Shown piece after piece: positions 26,373-35,987 of a stretch of DNA of 64,000 nt. The stretch lies in assembly GCA_963764215.1 (NCBI GenBank), contig CAVXRS010000010.1, forward strand, positions 62,001-126,000, given 5' to 3'. The notes below the pieces were generated by a model. The model saw nothing but the letters and a program-made list of their open reading frames with translations, was not told the origin of the DNA and did not search any database. This DNA is from JAFDWI01 sp963764215. Lineage in GTDB: Bacteria; Actinomycetota; Acidimicrobiia; Acidimicrobiales; Iamiaceae. The position numbers and the translations under genes were made by a program. Position 1 is the stretch's first letter, and each line of letters begins with the position of its first letter.

Positions 26373-27211
26373 ATGTCCTCGTCGACCCCGATGTCGAGCA
26401 CCGAGCCCTCACGGCTGATGCCCTTGCCGTACATGATGTCGAACTCGGCCTGCCGGAACGGCGGGGCCACCTTGTTCTTGACGATCTTGGCCCGGGTGCG
26501 GTTGCCCACCACCTCGGGACCGTCCTTGATCGCCTCGATGCGGCGTACGTCGATGCGGACCGACGAGTAGAACTTGAGCGCCCGCCCACCCGGGGTCGTC
26601 TCGGGTGACCCGAACATCACCCCGATCTTCTCGCGGAGCTGGTTGATGAAGATGCACACGGTGTGGGACTTGTTCAGATTGGCGGTGAGCTTGCGCAGCG
26701 CCTGGGACATCAGCCGGGCCTGGAGCCCCACGTGGGAGTCCCCCATCTCGCCCTCGATCTCGGCACGCGGGGTGAGCGCCGCCACCGAGTCGATCACCAC
26801 CACGTCCAGGGCGTTCGAGCGGATCAGCATGTCGGTGATCTCCAGGGCCTGCTCCCCGGTGTCGGGCTGGGAGATCAACAACTCGTCGATGTCGACCCCG
26901 ATGTTGGCCGCGTACGCCGGGTCCATCGCGTGCTCCGCGTCGATGTAGGCAGAGATCCCACCGTTGCGCTGCGCCTCGGCGACCACGTGCATGGCCAGGG
27001 TCGACTTCCCCGAGGCCTCGGGTCCGTACACCTCGACGACCCGACCCCGCGGCAGTCCGCCGACGCCGAGCGCCAGGTCGAGGGCCAGTGCCCCGGTGGA
27101 GACGGTTTCGACCTGCATCGAACCCTTCTCCCCCATCTTCATCACCGATCCGGTGCCGTACTGCTTCTCGATCTGGCTGAGGGCCATGTCCAGGGCCTTG
27201 TCTCGCTCCAC
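26171..27211 (-). CDS. recA: DNA recombinase RecA
   Basis: Strand-exchange ATPase and LexA co-protease, 346 residues, intact. Walker A is GPEASGKST, Walker B VVVIDSVAAL, the loop L1/L2 region is visible (GEMGDSHVG; INQLREKIGVMFGSPETTPGG) and the acidic C-terminus ends in SLDD. No intein is present. GTG 27211 follows a strong AAGGAG RBS. It is preceded by a 185-bp leader with an SOS box. Its 3' end is duplicated 2.9 kb downstream; recX, the usual next gene, is absent. Confidence 0.98.
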   Translation of the reverse strand: MERDKALDMALSQIEKQYGTGSVMKMGEKGSMQVETVSTGALALDLALGVGGLPRGRVVEVYGPEASGKSTLAMHVVAEAQRNGGISAYIDAEHAMDPAYAANIGVDIDELLISQPDTGEQALEITDMLIRSNALDVVVIDSVAALTPRAEIEGEMGDSHVGLQARLMSQALRKLTANLNKSHTVCIFINQLREKIGVMFGSPETTPGGRALKFYSSVRIDVRRIEAIKDGPEVVGNRTRAKIVKNKVAPPFRQAEFDIMYGKGISREGSVLDIGVDEDIIRKSGAWYTYEGEQLGQGRENAKQFLAENPEIMVEVSEKIRQAVGLVEADEDEMTEADEEPISLDD

Positions 27212-27396
27212 GATCCGTCTCCTTGTTTCTGCCTTGTGGCTTCGCTGTGTGGTCGGGCTGCACGGGTCTGAGCGCAGCGATCAGTCGATGTCGGTCACCC
27301 TAAAGACGGGGTGGGACACTTTCGGTGGATGGGTATTCGACGGCTGGGCCCGGGTGGTCCCGACCGACAGACCATCGAATGACAACAGCGTAGTTT

Positions 27397-27412
27397 CCGA
27401 ACGGGTGTTCGG
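27397..27412 (-). promoter_or_regulatory. SOS box upstream of recA
   Basis: The 16-mer CCGAAC-GGGT-GTTCGG is a perfect 6+6 palindrome of the actinobacterial LexA-box type. It begins right after the cinA stop and lies 186 bp before the recA start, so it probably covers the recA promoter. Confidence 0.85.
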
Positions 27413-28687
27413 TCAACGACCCTCGCCGCGCGACAGCGCCCGGCGCAGCAGGTCCAGGGCGCTGATCGTGGCATACGCCCGCACGCGCGCCCGGTCGCCG
27501 AACAGCGACAGCCGGTGGGCGTGACACCTCCTCGCCCAACGCGAGGCCCACGAACACCGTGCCGGGAGGCTGACCGTCCTGCTCGGCCGGCCCCGCCACG
27601 CCGGTGATCGACAGCCCCACCTCGGCGCCGAGCAACCGCCGCACCCCGTCGGCCATCGCCTCGGCCGCCGCCGCGGCGACCACCGGTCCGCGGGGCACCT
27701 CGAGCAGGTCCCACTTCACCTCGCTCGCGTAGCCTGACCACCCCACCGGTCACCACGTCCGAGGCGCCGGCCACGTCGGTCAACCGGGCGGTGACGAGTC
27801 CCCCGGTCATCGACTCGGCCACCGCCAGATGCGCACCCGAGGCACGGAGACGGTCGAGCACCACGACTCTCCATGGTCTGATCATCCTCGCCGAAGACCA
27901 GTTCCCCGAGTTCGTCACGCAGGGAATCGGCGACGTGGTCGACCGCGGCGCGGGCCGCGGCGGCGCTGTCGGCCTTGGCCGTCACCCGCACCTTGATGCC
28001 CTCGATCCCACTGGCGAGAAAGGCGATCGTCGCGCGACCGTCCTCGTCGAGCTCGGCGATCCTGCCCTCGAGGCGCTCGGCCAGGGACGATTCGGACTCA
28101 CCCCAGGTGCGCAGCGTGCGCGAATGGATCGCCACGGCGCCGCCCTGGCGGGCGAGCAGATCGGGCAGCACGGCCCGCTCGAGCATCTCGGCCATCTCGT
28201 GGGGCACGCCAGGGATCGCGTAGACGACCTTTTCGACGGGCGCCCCGGCTGTATCGGTTCTCGCCACGGGGCAGATCAGTCCCGGCGCCGTCCCCCGGGT
28301 CTGGGGGATGACGATGGCCCCTTCGGGCACGTCGGCCTGGACCAGGTTGTTGTCGGCCATCCGTCGGTCACGGGCCGCGAACATGGCCCGGATCACGTCT
28401 ACCAACGCCTCGTCCCGGATCAGCTCGACGCCCATGACCCTCGCCAGCACCTGGCGGGTGATGTCGTCGTGAGTCGGGCCCAGTCCCCCGCACACGATCA
28501 CCGCATCGGCCCGCCCCAGTGCGCCCTCGATCGCGTCGACGACCCGTTCGAGGTTGTCGCCGACCTTCGTCTGGCGCAGCGAGTCGATGCCCGATGCGGC
28601 CAGGCGTTCGCCGATCACCGCCGAGTTGGTGTCGATGACCTGGCCGAGCAGCAACTCGGTTCCCACCGCCACCACCTCACAGCGCAT
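27413..28687 (-). CDS. cinA: CinA-family protein (nicotinamide-nucleotide amidase, frameshifted)
   Basis: Two-domain protein: an N-terminal COG1058 molybdopterin-binding-like domain (VAVGTELLLGQVIDTNS; VIVCGGLGPTHDD; GTAPG; YAIPGVPHEM) that hydrolyses ADP-ribose-type nucleotides, and a C-terminal NMN deamidase domain (VAESMTGGLVTARLTDV; SITGVAGP). Three frame changes are needed, near 27873, 27746 and 27520, after which it ends in LLRRALSRGEGR at 27413. The total of 1275 bases is a whole codon number, so the indels cancel. It lies directly upstream of recA, as in many bacteria. Confidence 0.88.
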
Positions 28688-28877
28688 CCGCCGACCCTAT
28701 CCCGCCCGTCGTCATCAGGCGGGTGCACGTCCCAGGCGCCCGGCGACAACTCGGACCGTGGCGCCAGGTGCAGTACGCCGCGGTAGGTGAGCCGGCGTCC
28801 GGTCCGGTCACCCCGTGCGCTTCGAACGTTGCTGGTCGCCGGCCGAAGGTGTCCTACCCGGCTGGGATGATGAACAC

Positions 28878-30092
28878 ATGTTCGATTCGGTGGCGCTCTG
28901 CGAGACCGGGCGGAACCTCGCCGGTTCCGATGTGCGGCTGTGTTCCGATGAGGAACTGTTCGACGCGGTCGGTGGGCTGGCCGCGTTGCGGAGTTTCGTG
29001 GAGACCACCGAAGCCCACGTGCTCGCCGAATTGGAGTCCCGGGGATCGACCGATCGGGTGCACGGGATGCGCACCGTCGCCTGGGCCGCGGCGACCACCG
29101 GCGCCAACCGCGGCCCGATCCACAGCCGCCTCCACGTCGGCCGGGCCCTGCGCTGCCCTTTCGACCGGATCGACGATGCCATCGTGAACGGAGCGTTGAG
29201 CTTCGATCACGCCAAAGCCCTCGTCGATGTCACCAACCCGCGTTGCACCGACGCTCTCGCCGCCGCCCAGGACCAGATCATCGACCTCGCCCACGGTGCC
29301 ACGTTCACCCAATGGAAACGCGACGTCACCGCCCTCGCCGAAATCGCCGACGAAGACGGCATCGAACCCGACCCCTACGCGGGTAACGAACTGCGCCTCC
29401 CCAAAACCCTGGACGGGCGCACCGACCTGTCCGGCACCCTCGACGCCGCAAACGGCCTGTCGGTACGCACCGCGATCGACACCAAAGCCGACGAACTGTT
29501 CCACCAATTCACCCGCGACCACGACACCACCACCGACATTGCCATCCCCGGGCGTGCCACCCTGCGCGCCCTCGCCCTGGTCGAACTGCTCCGCACCGCC
29601 ATCGGCGCCGAACCCGGCACCGGCACAGCCCCACGCGCTGAGATCACCCTCATCGCGCATGACCGGCAAACCTGTGCCACCGACGGCACCCCACTCCCCC
29701 AAGCTGCCATCGACACCTGGGGTTGTGACCCGCACGTGTGGGGAGTGCTCATCGACAAAATGGGCATCCCCATCGACGTCGGCCATCGCAGCCGGCTCGC
29801 CACCACCGCCCAACGCCACGCCATCACCATCCGCGACGCAGGCTGCACCTTCCCCGGATGCGACGCCCCCATCAACTGGTGCGACCTCCACCACGCCACC
29901 CCCTGGCAACAAGGCGGCCCCACCGACCTCGCCAACCTCGTCGCCCTCTGCCGCCACCACCACGGCGTCACCCACCGCAACGGCTGGACCATGACCCTCG
30001 ACCACCACCAAACCCCCCACTGGACCACCCCCACCGGCACCCACCTCACCGGCCAACGCCACCACCGACGGCGTGGCGGACCGGAACCGTGA
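28878..30092 (+). CDS. DUF222 / HNH endonuclease domain protein (13E12-type)
   Basis: Protein of 404 residues of the actinobacterial DUF222 family. The N-terminal part holds the family's helical DUF222 domain, and the C-terminus an HNH nuclease module: C-x4-C zinc pair (CTFPGCDAP) and WCDLHHATPWQQGG...LVALCRHHH. Family members are often multicopy and mobile, sometimes with REP13E12-type elements; no such repeat was seen here. Function is not established. The 3' half is strikingly C-rich. ATG 28878 was chosen for family length. Confidence 0.85.
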   Translation: MFDSVALCETGRNLAGSDVRLCSDEELFDAVGGLAALRSFVETTEAHVLAELESRGSTDRVHGMRTVAWAAATTGANRGPIHSRLHVGRALRCPFDRIDDAIVNGALSFDHAKALVDVTNPRCTDALAAAQDQIIDLAHGATFTQWKRDVTALAEIADEDGIEPDPYAGNELRLPKTLDGRTDLSGTLDAANGLSVRTAIDTKADELFHQFTRDHDTTTDIAIPGRATLRALALVELLRTAIGAEPGTGTAPRAEITLIAHDRQTCATDGTPLPQAAIDTWGCDPHVWGVLIDKMGIPIDVGHRSRLATTAQRHAITIRDAGCTFPGCDAPINWCDLHHATPWQQGGPTDLANLVALCRHHHGVTHRNGWTMTLDHHQTPHWTTPTGTHLTGQRHHRRRGGPEP

Positions 30093-30156
30093 CGCCCGAG
30101 CACGGCGGGAGACCACTTTCTCGGCTGGGAAGATGAGACCTAGAGTCGGCTCCGTC

Positions 30157-31080
30157 ATGGAACTCCGCATCTTCACCGAACCCCAGCAGGGCGCCACCTA
30201 CGACGATCTGCTGGCGGTCGCCCGCACCGCCGAAGACCTCGGATTCGGCGCCTTCTTCCGCTCCGATCATTACGAGAAGATGGGCGATGTGTCGGGCCTT
30301 CCCGGACCCACCGACGCCTGGATCACCCTCGCCGGCCTCGCCCGCGACACCTCGACGATCCGGCTCGGCACGCTCGTCACCGCCGGAACCTTCCGCCTGC
30401 CCGGCCCGCTCGCCATCGCCGTGGCCACCGTGGATGCGATGAGCGGCGGTCGGGTCGAGCTCGGACTCGGTACGGGCTGGTACGAGGTCGAACACGACAG
30501 CTACGGCATCCCCTTCCCCGATCTCGGCGAGCGCTTCGACCGGCTCACCGAGCAATTCGCGATCGTCACCGGCCTCTGGGACGCCCCCGAGGGCGAACGC
30601 TTCACGTTCCACGGCGAGCACTACGACCTCGTCGACTCCCCGGCACTGCCCAAACCTCGCCAGACGCCGCACCCGCCCATCATCGTCGGCGGCGCAGGAC
30701 CGCGGCGCACCCCCGCGCTCGCAGCCCGCTACGCCGCCGAGTACAACGTGCCATTTCATTCGGCTCCTGACACCGCCGCTGCGTACACGCGTGTCCGCGA
30801 GGCCTGCACCTCTCTCGGCCGGTCCCCGGACGACCTCGTCTATTCGGCCGCCCAGGTGGTGTGCGTCGGCGCGGACGAGGCCGAGTTCACCCGCCGCGCC
30901 GACGCGATCGGACGCGCACCGGACGAACTCCGCACGAACGGCATCGCCGGCACTCCCGACGAAGCACGAGCCAAGATCGCCGAATTCGCCGGGATCGGGA
31001 CGAGCCGGATCTACCTGCAGGTCCTCGACCTGTCCGATCTCGACCACCTCGGACTGATTGCAGGCGAGTGCATGGACTAG
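30157..31080 (+). CDS. LLM-class F420-dependent oxidoreductase
   Basis: Luciferase-like TIM-barrel protein of 307 residues. Family segments seen are FRSDHY, RLGTLVTAGTFRLPG, the GLGTGWYEVEHDSYG motif typical of F420-dependent members, and PPIIVGGAGPRRTPALAARYAAEYN. These enzymes transfer hydride between coenzyme F420H2 (less often FMNH2) and an unknown substrate. ATG 30157 was chosen. No F420 biosynthesis gene lies in the window. Confidence 0.85.
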   Translation: MELRIFTEPQQGATYDDLLAVARTAEDLGFGAFFRSDHYEKMGDVSGLPGPTDAWITLAGLARDTSTIRLGTLVTAGTFRLPGPLAIAVATVDAMSGGRVELGLGTGWYEVEHDSYGIPFPDLGERFDRLTEQFAIVTGLWDAPEGERFTFHGEHYDLVDSPALPKPRQTPHPPIIVGGAGPRRTPALAARYAAEYNVPFHSAPDTAAAYTRVREACTSLGRSPDDLVYSAAQVVCVGADEAEFTRRADAIGRAPDELRTNGIAGTPDEARAKIAEFAGIGTSRIYLQVLDLSDLDHLGLIAGECMD

Positions 31081-31115
31081 CGGTTTCCCCTGGCACGGAC
31101 CCACTCGAAAGTCCC

Positions 31116-33095
31116 GTGCACCAGGAGAGGGAACCGAACGCGTCGAGACGCGACCAGTGGATCTTCCGTTGCGCGGTCGCCCTGGCGACGACACCGATCC
31201 TGATCGCGGCCGTCCGAAACGGGGCGCAGCACTGGTTTCCCTCGGCCGATGCAGCGATCACGGCAGTTCGCACCAACGACGTGTTCTCCGCTCATCCCCC
31301 ACTGGTCGGACTCCCGGCGTTTCCCTCGACAACCTCGAGCATCGACTACAGCTACCTGGGTGCACCGATCAACTACCTGCTCGCGCTCCCGGTCGAGGTC
31401 TGGGGCACCACCTGGGGCACGGTGATCGGAATGGGGCTGTTGAACTCGGCCTGGTTCGTCACCGCACTGTGGCTGATCAGACGTCGCATCGGCTACCGCG
31501 CGGCGTTGCTCGGGTGCCTCTTCGGCGTGACCCTGCTCTGGGGTGTCGGCAGTCAGGCACTGGTCGACCCGACACCCGTACGGTGCGGCATCATCGCGAT
31601 GTTGACCCTGTTCGCCGCGGCGTGGTCGGTCGCCGACGGCGACTCGGTCGCGCTGCTCCCGCTGTCGATCGCCGCGAATTTCCTGATCCTCGACCATCTG
31701 AAGTTCATCGTCGTGGCGCCTTTGCTCAGTGCCGTCGCCCTGATGCTCTGGGCCTGGCAGCTTCGTCGTCGACGCGTGGGGACCTCGCCGTCCCGCGGCG
31801 CGAGGGACCGGCACCCCATTCGCTGGTTGGTCGTCTCCGGTGCCGTGGGCTTAGCCATGTGGATCCCGTCACTCGTCCAACAGTTCTTCACGGCCGAGGG
31901 GAACATCGGGGACCTGGTCCGCGCCCTCGCCCAGGGATCGTCCGGTCCGACCAGTGGGGCGATCCGACACGGCCCCATCGATGCGATCGGCGTCGCCTCG
32001 TCGACGCTGACGACGTGGCCGCTCTGGTTCCGCGACTCACTGTCGTCTCCCAACTTCTCGACCTACGGACCGTCAAGCGGGTTCGTGACCGAGACGGTCG
32101 GGATCGTCGTCGTCACCGCGCTGTTCGCCGTGTTGGGTCGCAACGCCTACCGGAGGCGCGACAAGACCGCCGCGACGGCGCTGCTCACCGGAGTCCTGGC
32201 GTGGGTGGCCTGGCTCGTCAGTGCTCTCGTGCTCCCCACCGAATCGGGTTGGGCACTGCGCTATTTCCAGGCGCTCTGGCCGATGGCGATGTTCGCGTTG
32301 TTCACCCTCGCCATCGGGACCGTCCGAACCGGATGGCTCAGCGGGCTCGCATCGCGACGGCAGGTGCGCTTCCCGGCCACGATCGCCGTGTTCGGGGTGT
32401 TGGTCGCCTTCGTCGCGCTGTCGATCCCCACCGCGAACTTCGGCGCGGCCACCACCCAGGATGCGATCGCCCCCGCACGACAGCTTCGTGACGCCGTAGC
32501 CGCCCAGGTGCGCCCCGGTCAGAAGGTCCTCGTGAACTTCGACATGAAGTCATGGCCGTACGTCTCCGACGTCGTGCTCGGCCTCCAGCAGGCGGGCGCA
32601 GCGCCCCGCTTCGAATCCACGTGGGCCCTTCGCACCTATGGCGCCCACCGAAAGTTCGATCCCCGAACCGACTCCCGTCACGGGGAGCTGTTCGTCGGCC
32701 CCTCCATGCCCACCGGAACCGGTTGGAAACTGGTGACCCTCGCCGGGCCGGGCCTGGCCACGGCGGGCGTCGAGTACCTGTCGAACACGCCGAAGATGGA
32801 GCAGTGGGCTGCGCACGCGCAGGTCCTCCGGCCCCCGGCCTCTGCCCCGCTCACCAGCGCACAGCGTGCCTTCGTCGAGACGATCACGGCGCGGTCGATC
32901 CGGCTCGCTCGGGAACGGGGCACATCCGTGTTGGATGATCCCCAGTTCATCGACCTGGTGACCGCGCCCGACCACCGGTACCTGCTCGACGCGATCGATG
33001 CCAGGGGGATGACCCGCGGGCAGAAACTGGACTGGCTCCGGGTCCAGGCCGAACGGCTGCACGGCCGCGCCGTGTTCGTCTACCAGCGGGAATGA
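31116..33095 (+). CDS. Large polytopic membrane protein, glycosyltransferase-like
   Basis: Unrecognised integral membrane protein of about 659 residues. It begins with a short polar stretch, then 10 or more hydrophobic helices up to about residue 440 and a soluble C-terminal part of about 200 residues. An extracytoplasmic loop after the first helix contains FPSADAAI and HPPLVGLP, recalling the loop arrangement of GT-C glycosyltransferases, but no DE pair was identified with confidence. Start could be GTG 31116 or GTG 31068 (overlapping the LLM gene). It ends 21 bp from the convergent pgsA. Confidence 0.55.
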   Translation: MHQEREPNASRRDQWIFRCAVALATTPILIAAVRNGAQHWFPSADAAITAVRTNDVFSAHPPLVGLPAFPSTTSSIDYSYLGAPINYLLALPVEVWGTTWGTVIGMGLLNSAWFVTALWLIRRRIGYRAALLGCLFGVTLLWGVGSQALVDPTPVRCGIIAMLTLFAAAWSVADGDSVALLPLSIAANFLILDHLKFIVVAPLLSAVALMLWAWQLRRRRVGTSPSRGARDRHPIRWLVVSGAVGLAMWIPSLVQQFFTAEGNIGDLVRALAQGSSGPTSGAIRHGPIDAIGVASSTLTTWPLWFRDSLSSPNFSTYGPSSGFVTETVGIVVVTALFAVLGRNAYRRRDKTAATALLTGVLAWVAWLVSALVLPTESGWALRYFQALWPMAMFALFTLAIGTVRTGWLSGLASRRQVRFPATIAVFGVLVAFVALSIPTANFGAATTQDAIAPARQLRDAVAAQVRPGQKVLVNFDMKSWPYVSDVVLGLQQAGAAPRFESTWALRTYGAHRKFDPRTDSRHGELFVGPSMPTGTGWKLVTLAGPGLATAGVEYLSNTPKMEQWAAHAQVLRPPASAPLTSAQRAFVETITARSIRLARERGTSVLDDPQFIDLVTAPDHRYLLDAIDARGMTRGQKLDWLRVQAERLHGRAVFVYQRE

Positions 33096-33116
33096 GCGTC
33101 CCGGCGTGTGGGCGGC

Positions 33117-33713
33117 TCAGGAATCCATCGCCGTAGCGGCGGCGCGCCCACCGACGAGGTACTGCGCCCCGGAGATCACCGTGAGGCCCACCGCGATCCA
33201 CAACACGACCTGTCCAGCCCCCACGTACGCGGCGGTTGCCGGTGCGATGACCACTCCGATCGCGAGCTCCTGGGTGACCGTCTTGAGCTTGCCCATCCGC
33301 CGAGCCGGAACCGCCAGGCCCCGGCGCCCCCACCACGACCGGTAAACGCTGATCACCAGTTCTCTCACGGTGATGAGCCCCACCGGCACCCACCACATCG
33401 CTCCCACTGCGACGAGCGCGAACATCGCCCCGAGCACCAGTGCCTTGTCGGCGAGCGGGTCGAGGAACGCCCCTGATCGGGTGGAGCCCTGTCGCCGGGC
33501 GATGTAGCCGTCGATCCCGTCGGACGCCGCGAGGAGAAACGCAAGTGCGAACGTCCCCCAACTCACCGGAGCGGCGATGATCTGCGCGATCAGCAACGGC
33601 ACCAGGATCAAGCGACCCAGGGTGACCAGGTTCGCCGGTGTCAACAGCGCGGAGGGGCCGAAGCGATCGACCTGACTCGATGCCGGACCGGGCGTGTTCC
33701 GCACGCCGCTCAT
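33117..33713 (-). CDS. pgsA: CDP-diacylglycerol-glycerol-3-phosphate 3-phosphatidyltransferase
   Basis: Membrane enzyme of 198 residues making phosphatidylglycerol phosphate (or another phospholipid head group) from CDP-diacylglycerol. The CDP-alcohol phosphotransferase motif is complete: SDGIDGYIARRQG then GAFLDPLADK. Five or six helices follow the family pattern. ATG 33713 overlaps the rimO stop by 4 bp. The neighbourhood ftsK-pgsA-cinA-recA is the conserved actinobacterial order, so the PgsA subgroup is likely, though which alcohol is used is inferred. Confidence 0.85.
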   Translation of the reverse strand: MSGVRNTPGPASSQVDRFGPSALLTPANLVTLGRLILVPLLIAQIIAAPVSWGTFALAFLLAASDGIDGYIARRQGSTRSGAFLDPLADKALVLGAMFALVAVGAMWWVPVGLITVRELVISVYRSWWGRRGLAVPARRMGKLKTVTQELAIGVVIAPATAAYVGAGQVVLWIAVGLTVISGAQYLVGGRAAATAMDS

Positions 33714-35029
33714 CGACCGGCCCCGCACGGCACGGCACGAACCGCATCGAGGTCCGGTCCTGCGGCACCGGTGACGACGACCTCGGTGAACTCGCCCACC
33801 GCGAGATCCTCGGGGACGTGGATGACACCGTCGATCTCGGGAGCTTCGCGATGGCTTCGGGCGATCCCAGGCTGGTCCACGAGCACTTCGACTCGCCGAC
33901 CGACGAGTTCGTCACGCTTCTCCGTGGTGATGTCCTCCTGGAGCTCGCGCAACTCGGCCAGTCGGTCGTGCACCAGGCCGCGCGGGACCTGTCCGTCGAG
34001 CGTCACGGCGTGGGTGCCTTCTTCGGGCGAATACGCGAAGAAGCCGCACCAGTCGAGTCGTGCCTCGGCGACGAAGTCCAAGAGAGCTTCGTGGTCGGCT
34101 TCGGTCTCTCCCGGATAGCCGACGATGAAGTTGGAACGAAATGCGGCGTTTGATTCGAGCGTTCTGATGCGATCGATCTTCGCGGCGAACGTCGCTGCCG
34201 ACCCGGGTCGGCGCATGCGTCGCAGCAGCGGCCGAGACACATGCTGGAGGGACAGATCGAAATAGGCCACTCCGCAGTCGAGCATCGCGTCGATCAACGC
34301 GTCTCCCAGCCCGGAGGGGTACAGGTACAGCAACCGCACCCACCGCACCCGCTCGGAGGCCGCCCGCACGAGTCTGCCGAGCTGCAGTTCGCCCCTTCCC
34401 TGGTCACGTCCGTACGAGACCAGATCCTGTGCGATCAACACGACTTCGGCAACGTCCAGGTCGTCGATCTCCGCGAGCACGGCATCGATCGGACGGGAGC
34501 GCTGCTTACCCCGGAAGCTGGGGATCGCGCAGAACCCACACGCTCGATCGCAGCCCTCGGCCGCCTTGACGTAGGCCCACGGCGCCGAGACGGCCGGACG
34601 CGGCAGGTTCAACAAGTCGAAGTCCTCCACCGATGAGCCGGCCGAACGGGGCTTGCGGCCGACTCCGATCGTCACCGGGCCGACTGCAGGCACGACCGCA
34701 TCGCGGGCGTCGAGACTCCGACCGAATCCCGCCACGAGGTCGACCTCGGGCAGCGCGTCGGCGAGCTCGTCGCCGTAGCGCTCTGCCATGCAGCCGGTCA
34801 CCACCAGACGGGACCCGTCGCGTCGCATCTCGTCGAGCGCCAGGATGGTCTCCACCGATTCGGCGCGTGCCTCGTCGATGAACGCGCAGGTGTTCACCAC
34901 GACGAGATCGGCGTCCGCGGCGTCGTCGACCGGGGCCATGCCATCGTCGGCGAGCCGCCCCGCCAACTTCTCCGAGTCGACCTGGTTCTTCCCGCAACCC
35001 AGCGTGACGATCGAGTAGGTGGCACCCAT
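33710..35029 (-). CDS. rimO: Ribosomal protein S12 methylthiotransferase RimO
   Basis: Radical-SAM enzyme of 439 residues that methylthiolates an Asp in ribosomal protein S12. The N-terminal cluster Cys lie in LGCGKNQVDSE, NTCAFID and TGCMAERY; the radical-SAM motif is CDRACGFC; IPSFRGKQRSR and the LYLYPSGL motif distinguish RimO from MiaB; a TRAM-like end follows. It is downstream of the DUF4395 gene and overlaps pgsA. Confidence 0.93.
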   Translation of the reverse strand: MGATYSIVTLGCGKNQVDSEKLAGRLADDGMAPVDDAADADLVVVNTCAFIDEARAESVETILALDEMRRDGSRLVVTGCMAERYGDELADALPEVDLVAGFGRSLDARDAVVPAVGPVTIGVGRKPRSAGSSVEDFDLLNLPRPAVSAPWAYVKAAEGCDRACGFCAIPSFRGKQRSRPIDAVLAEIDDLDVAEVVLIAQDLVSYGRDQGRGELQLGRLVRAASERVRWVRLLYLYPSGLGDALIDAMLDCGVAYFDLSLQHVSRPLLRRMRRPGSAATFAAKIDRIRTLESNAAFRSNFIVGYPGETEADHEALLDFVAEARLDWCGFFAYSPEEGTHAVTLDGQVPRGLVHDRLAELRELQEDITTEKRDELVGRRVEVLVDQPGIARSHREAPEIDGVIHVPEDLAVGEFTEVVVTGAAGPDLDAVRAVPCGAGR

Positions 35030-35102
35030 GACCCGGTCATTCTCCCACGTCCACCGCTCAGTTGAGGACTCCGAACCGCGCCGCGTGCGAGCGGCTCACC
35101 GG

Positions 35103-35606
35103 TCAATTCGTGGTCGCGTACCGCTCCGGGTAGACCTTGGTCAGGTCCGCGCACTCCGGACAGATCGTCTCGGGAATGACCCCGAGTCGCATCAGACCCG
35201 AGAAGATGCGACAGCCCACGCAGTACCCCAGCGCCGCTTCGACGAGTGCCGGCACGGCCAGGAAGCCGACCACCACGAGGGCGACCATGTGCGCCCCGAA
35301 AGCGAACCAGACCAAGGTCGCCGTACCCGAGAACGCGAGACCGATGCCCTGGGCGAAACGTTTGGGCGGTCCGGGCACCGGCCGGGCTGCTCCCAGGTGG
35401 GGTGCGATCACGCGGGTGGCCAACTGGCCGAGCGGGCTGAGCGTGGGGCCGGTGGCCACCCTGGCGGCGAATCCGTAGGTGAGCAGCACCAACGGAATCG
35501 GCGAACGGGTGATGATCGTGACCACGCACAGAAGCACCACCCCCGTGGCGACGGTGCGCGCCGCGAGGTCGTTCACGGGATCGGGGAAGCTGAAGAGACC
35601 GGACAC
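35103..35606 (-). CDS. DUF4395 membrane protein
   Basis: Membrane protein of 167 residues with about four helices. It matches the DUF4395 pattern: DPVNDLAARTVA near the start, PLGQLATRVIAPHLG, PPKRFAQGIG, and a Cys-rich end (GYCVGCRIF; CPEC). Function unknown. Start chosen at GTG 35606 because the family sequence begins at SGLFSFPDPVN; the frame is open further upstream. It lies 73 bp before rimO on the same strand. Confidence 0.7.
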   Translation of the reverse strand: MSGLFSFPDPVNDLAARTVATGVVLLCVVTIITRSPIPLVLLTYGFAARVATGPTLSPLGQLATRVIAPHLGAARPVPGPPKRFAQGIGLAFSGTATLVWFAFGAHMVALVVVGFLAVPALVEAALGYCVGCRIFSGLMRLGVIPETICPECADLTKVYPERYATTN

Positions 35607-35700
35607 GGCCAAAACCCTACCAAGTTGGTCAGGAATTGCGGCATCGACGATCCCGCGGCATCGGGTGGTCGTTCGCCACCCGAGGTGCCACGATGGAGCC

Positions 35701-35949
35701 ATGGACGCTGCATGGACCGAACAACAGGGAAAACTCCATCGGGAATTCGTCTTCGCCGACTTTTCCGAGGCCTGGGGATTCATGAATCGGGTCGCGCTGC
35801 TCGCCGAGACCCTCGGCCATCATCCCGACTGGTCGAACTCGTGGAACACGGTCACCATCGACCTTGTGAGCCATGACACCGGTTCGATCACCGACCGGGA
35901 CCGCGACCTCGCCACCGCCATCGACGCCGTGGCCGATCAGACGCCCTGA
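35701..35949 (+). CDS. Pterin-4a-carbinolamine dehydratase-like protein
   Basis: Short protein of 82 residues with the PCD motif: Glu36-Thr-Leu-Gly-His40-His41-Pro42 and a third His58 (VSHDTGSITDRD). PCDs dehydrate 4a-hydroxytetrahydropterins and also act as small regulators. No aromatic amino-acid hydroxylase is nearby; many bacteria have such orphan genes, including ones tied to molybdopterin. It sits alone between DUF4395 and the convergent ftsK. Confidence 0.85.
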   Translation: MDAAWTEQQGKLHREFVFADFSEAWGFMNRVALLAETLGHHPDWSNSWNTVTIDLVSHDTGSITDRDRDLATAIDAVADQTP

Positions 35950-35987
35950 GCACTGCGACCTGAACAGCATCGCGCCGGACGATCGAG

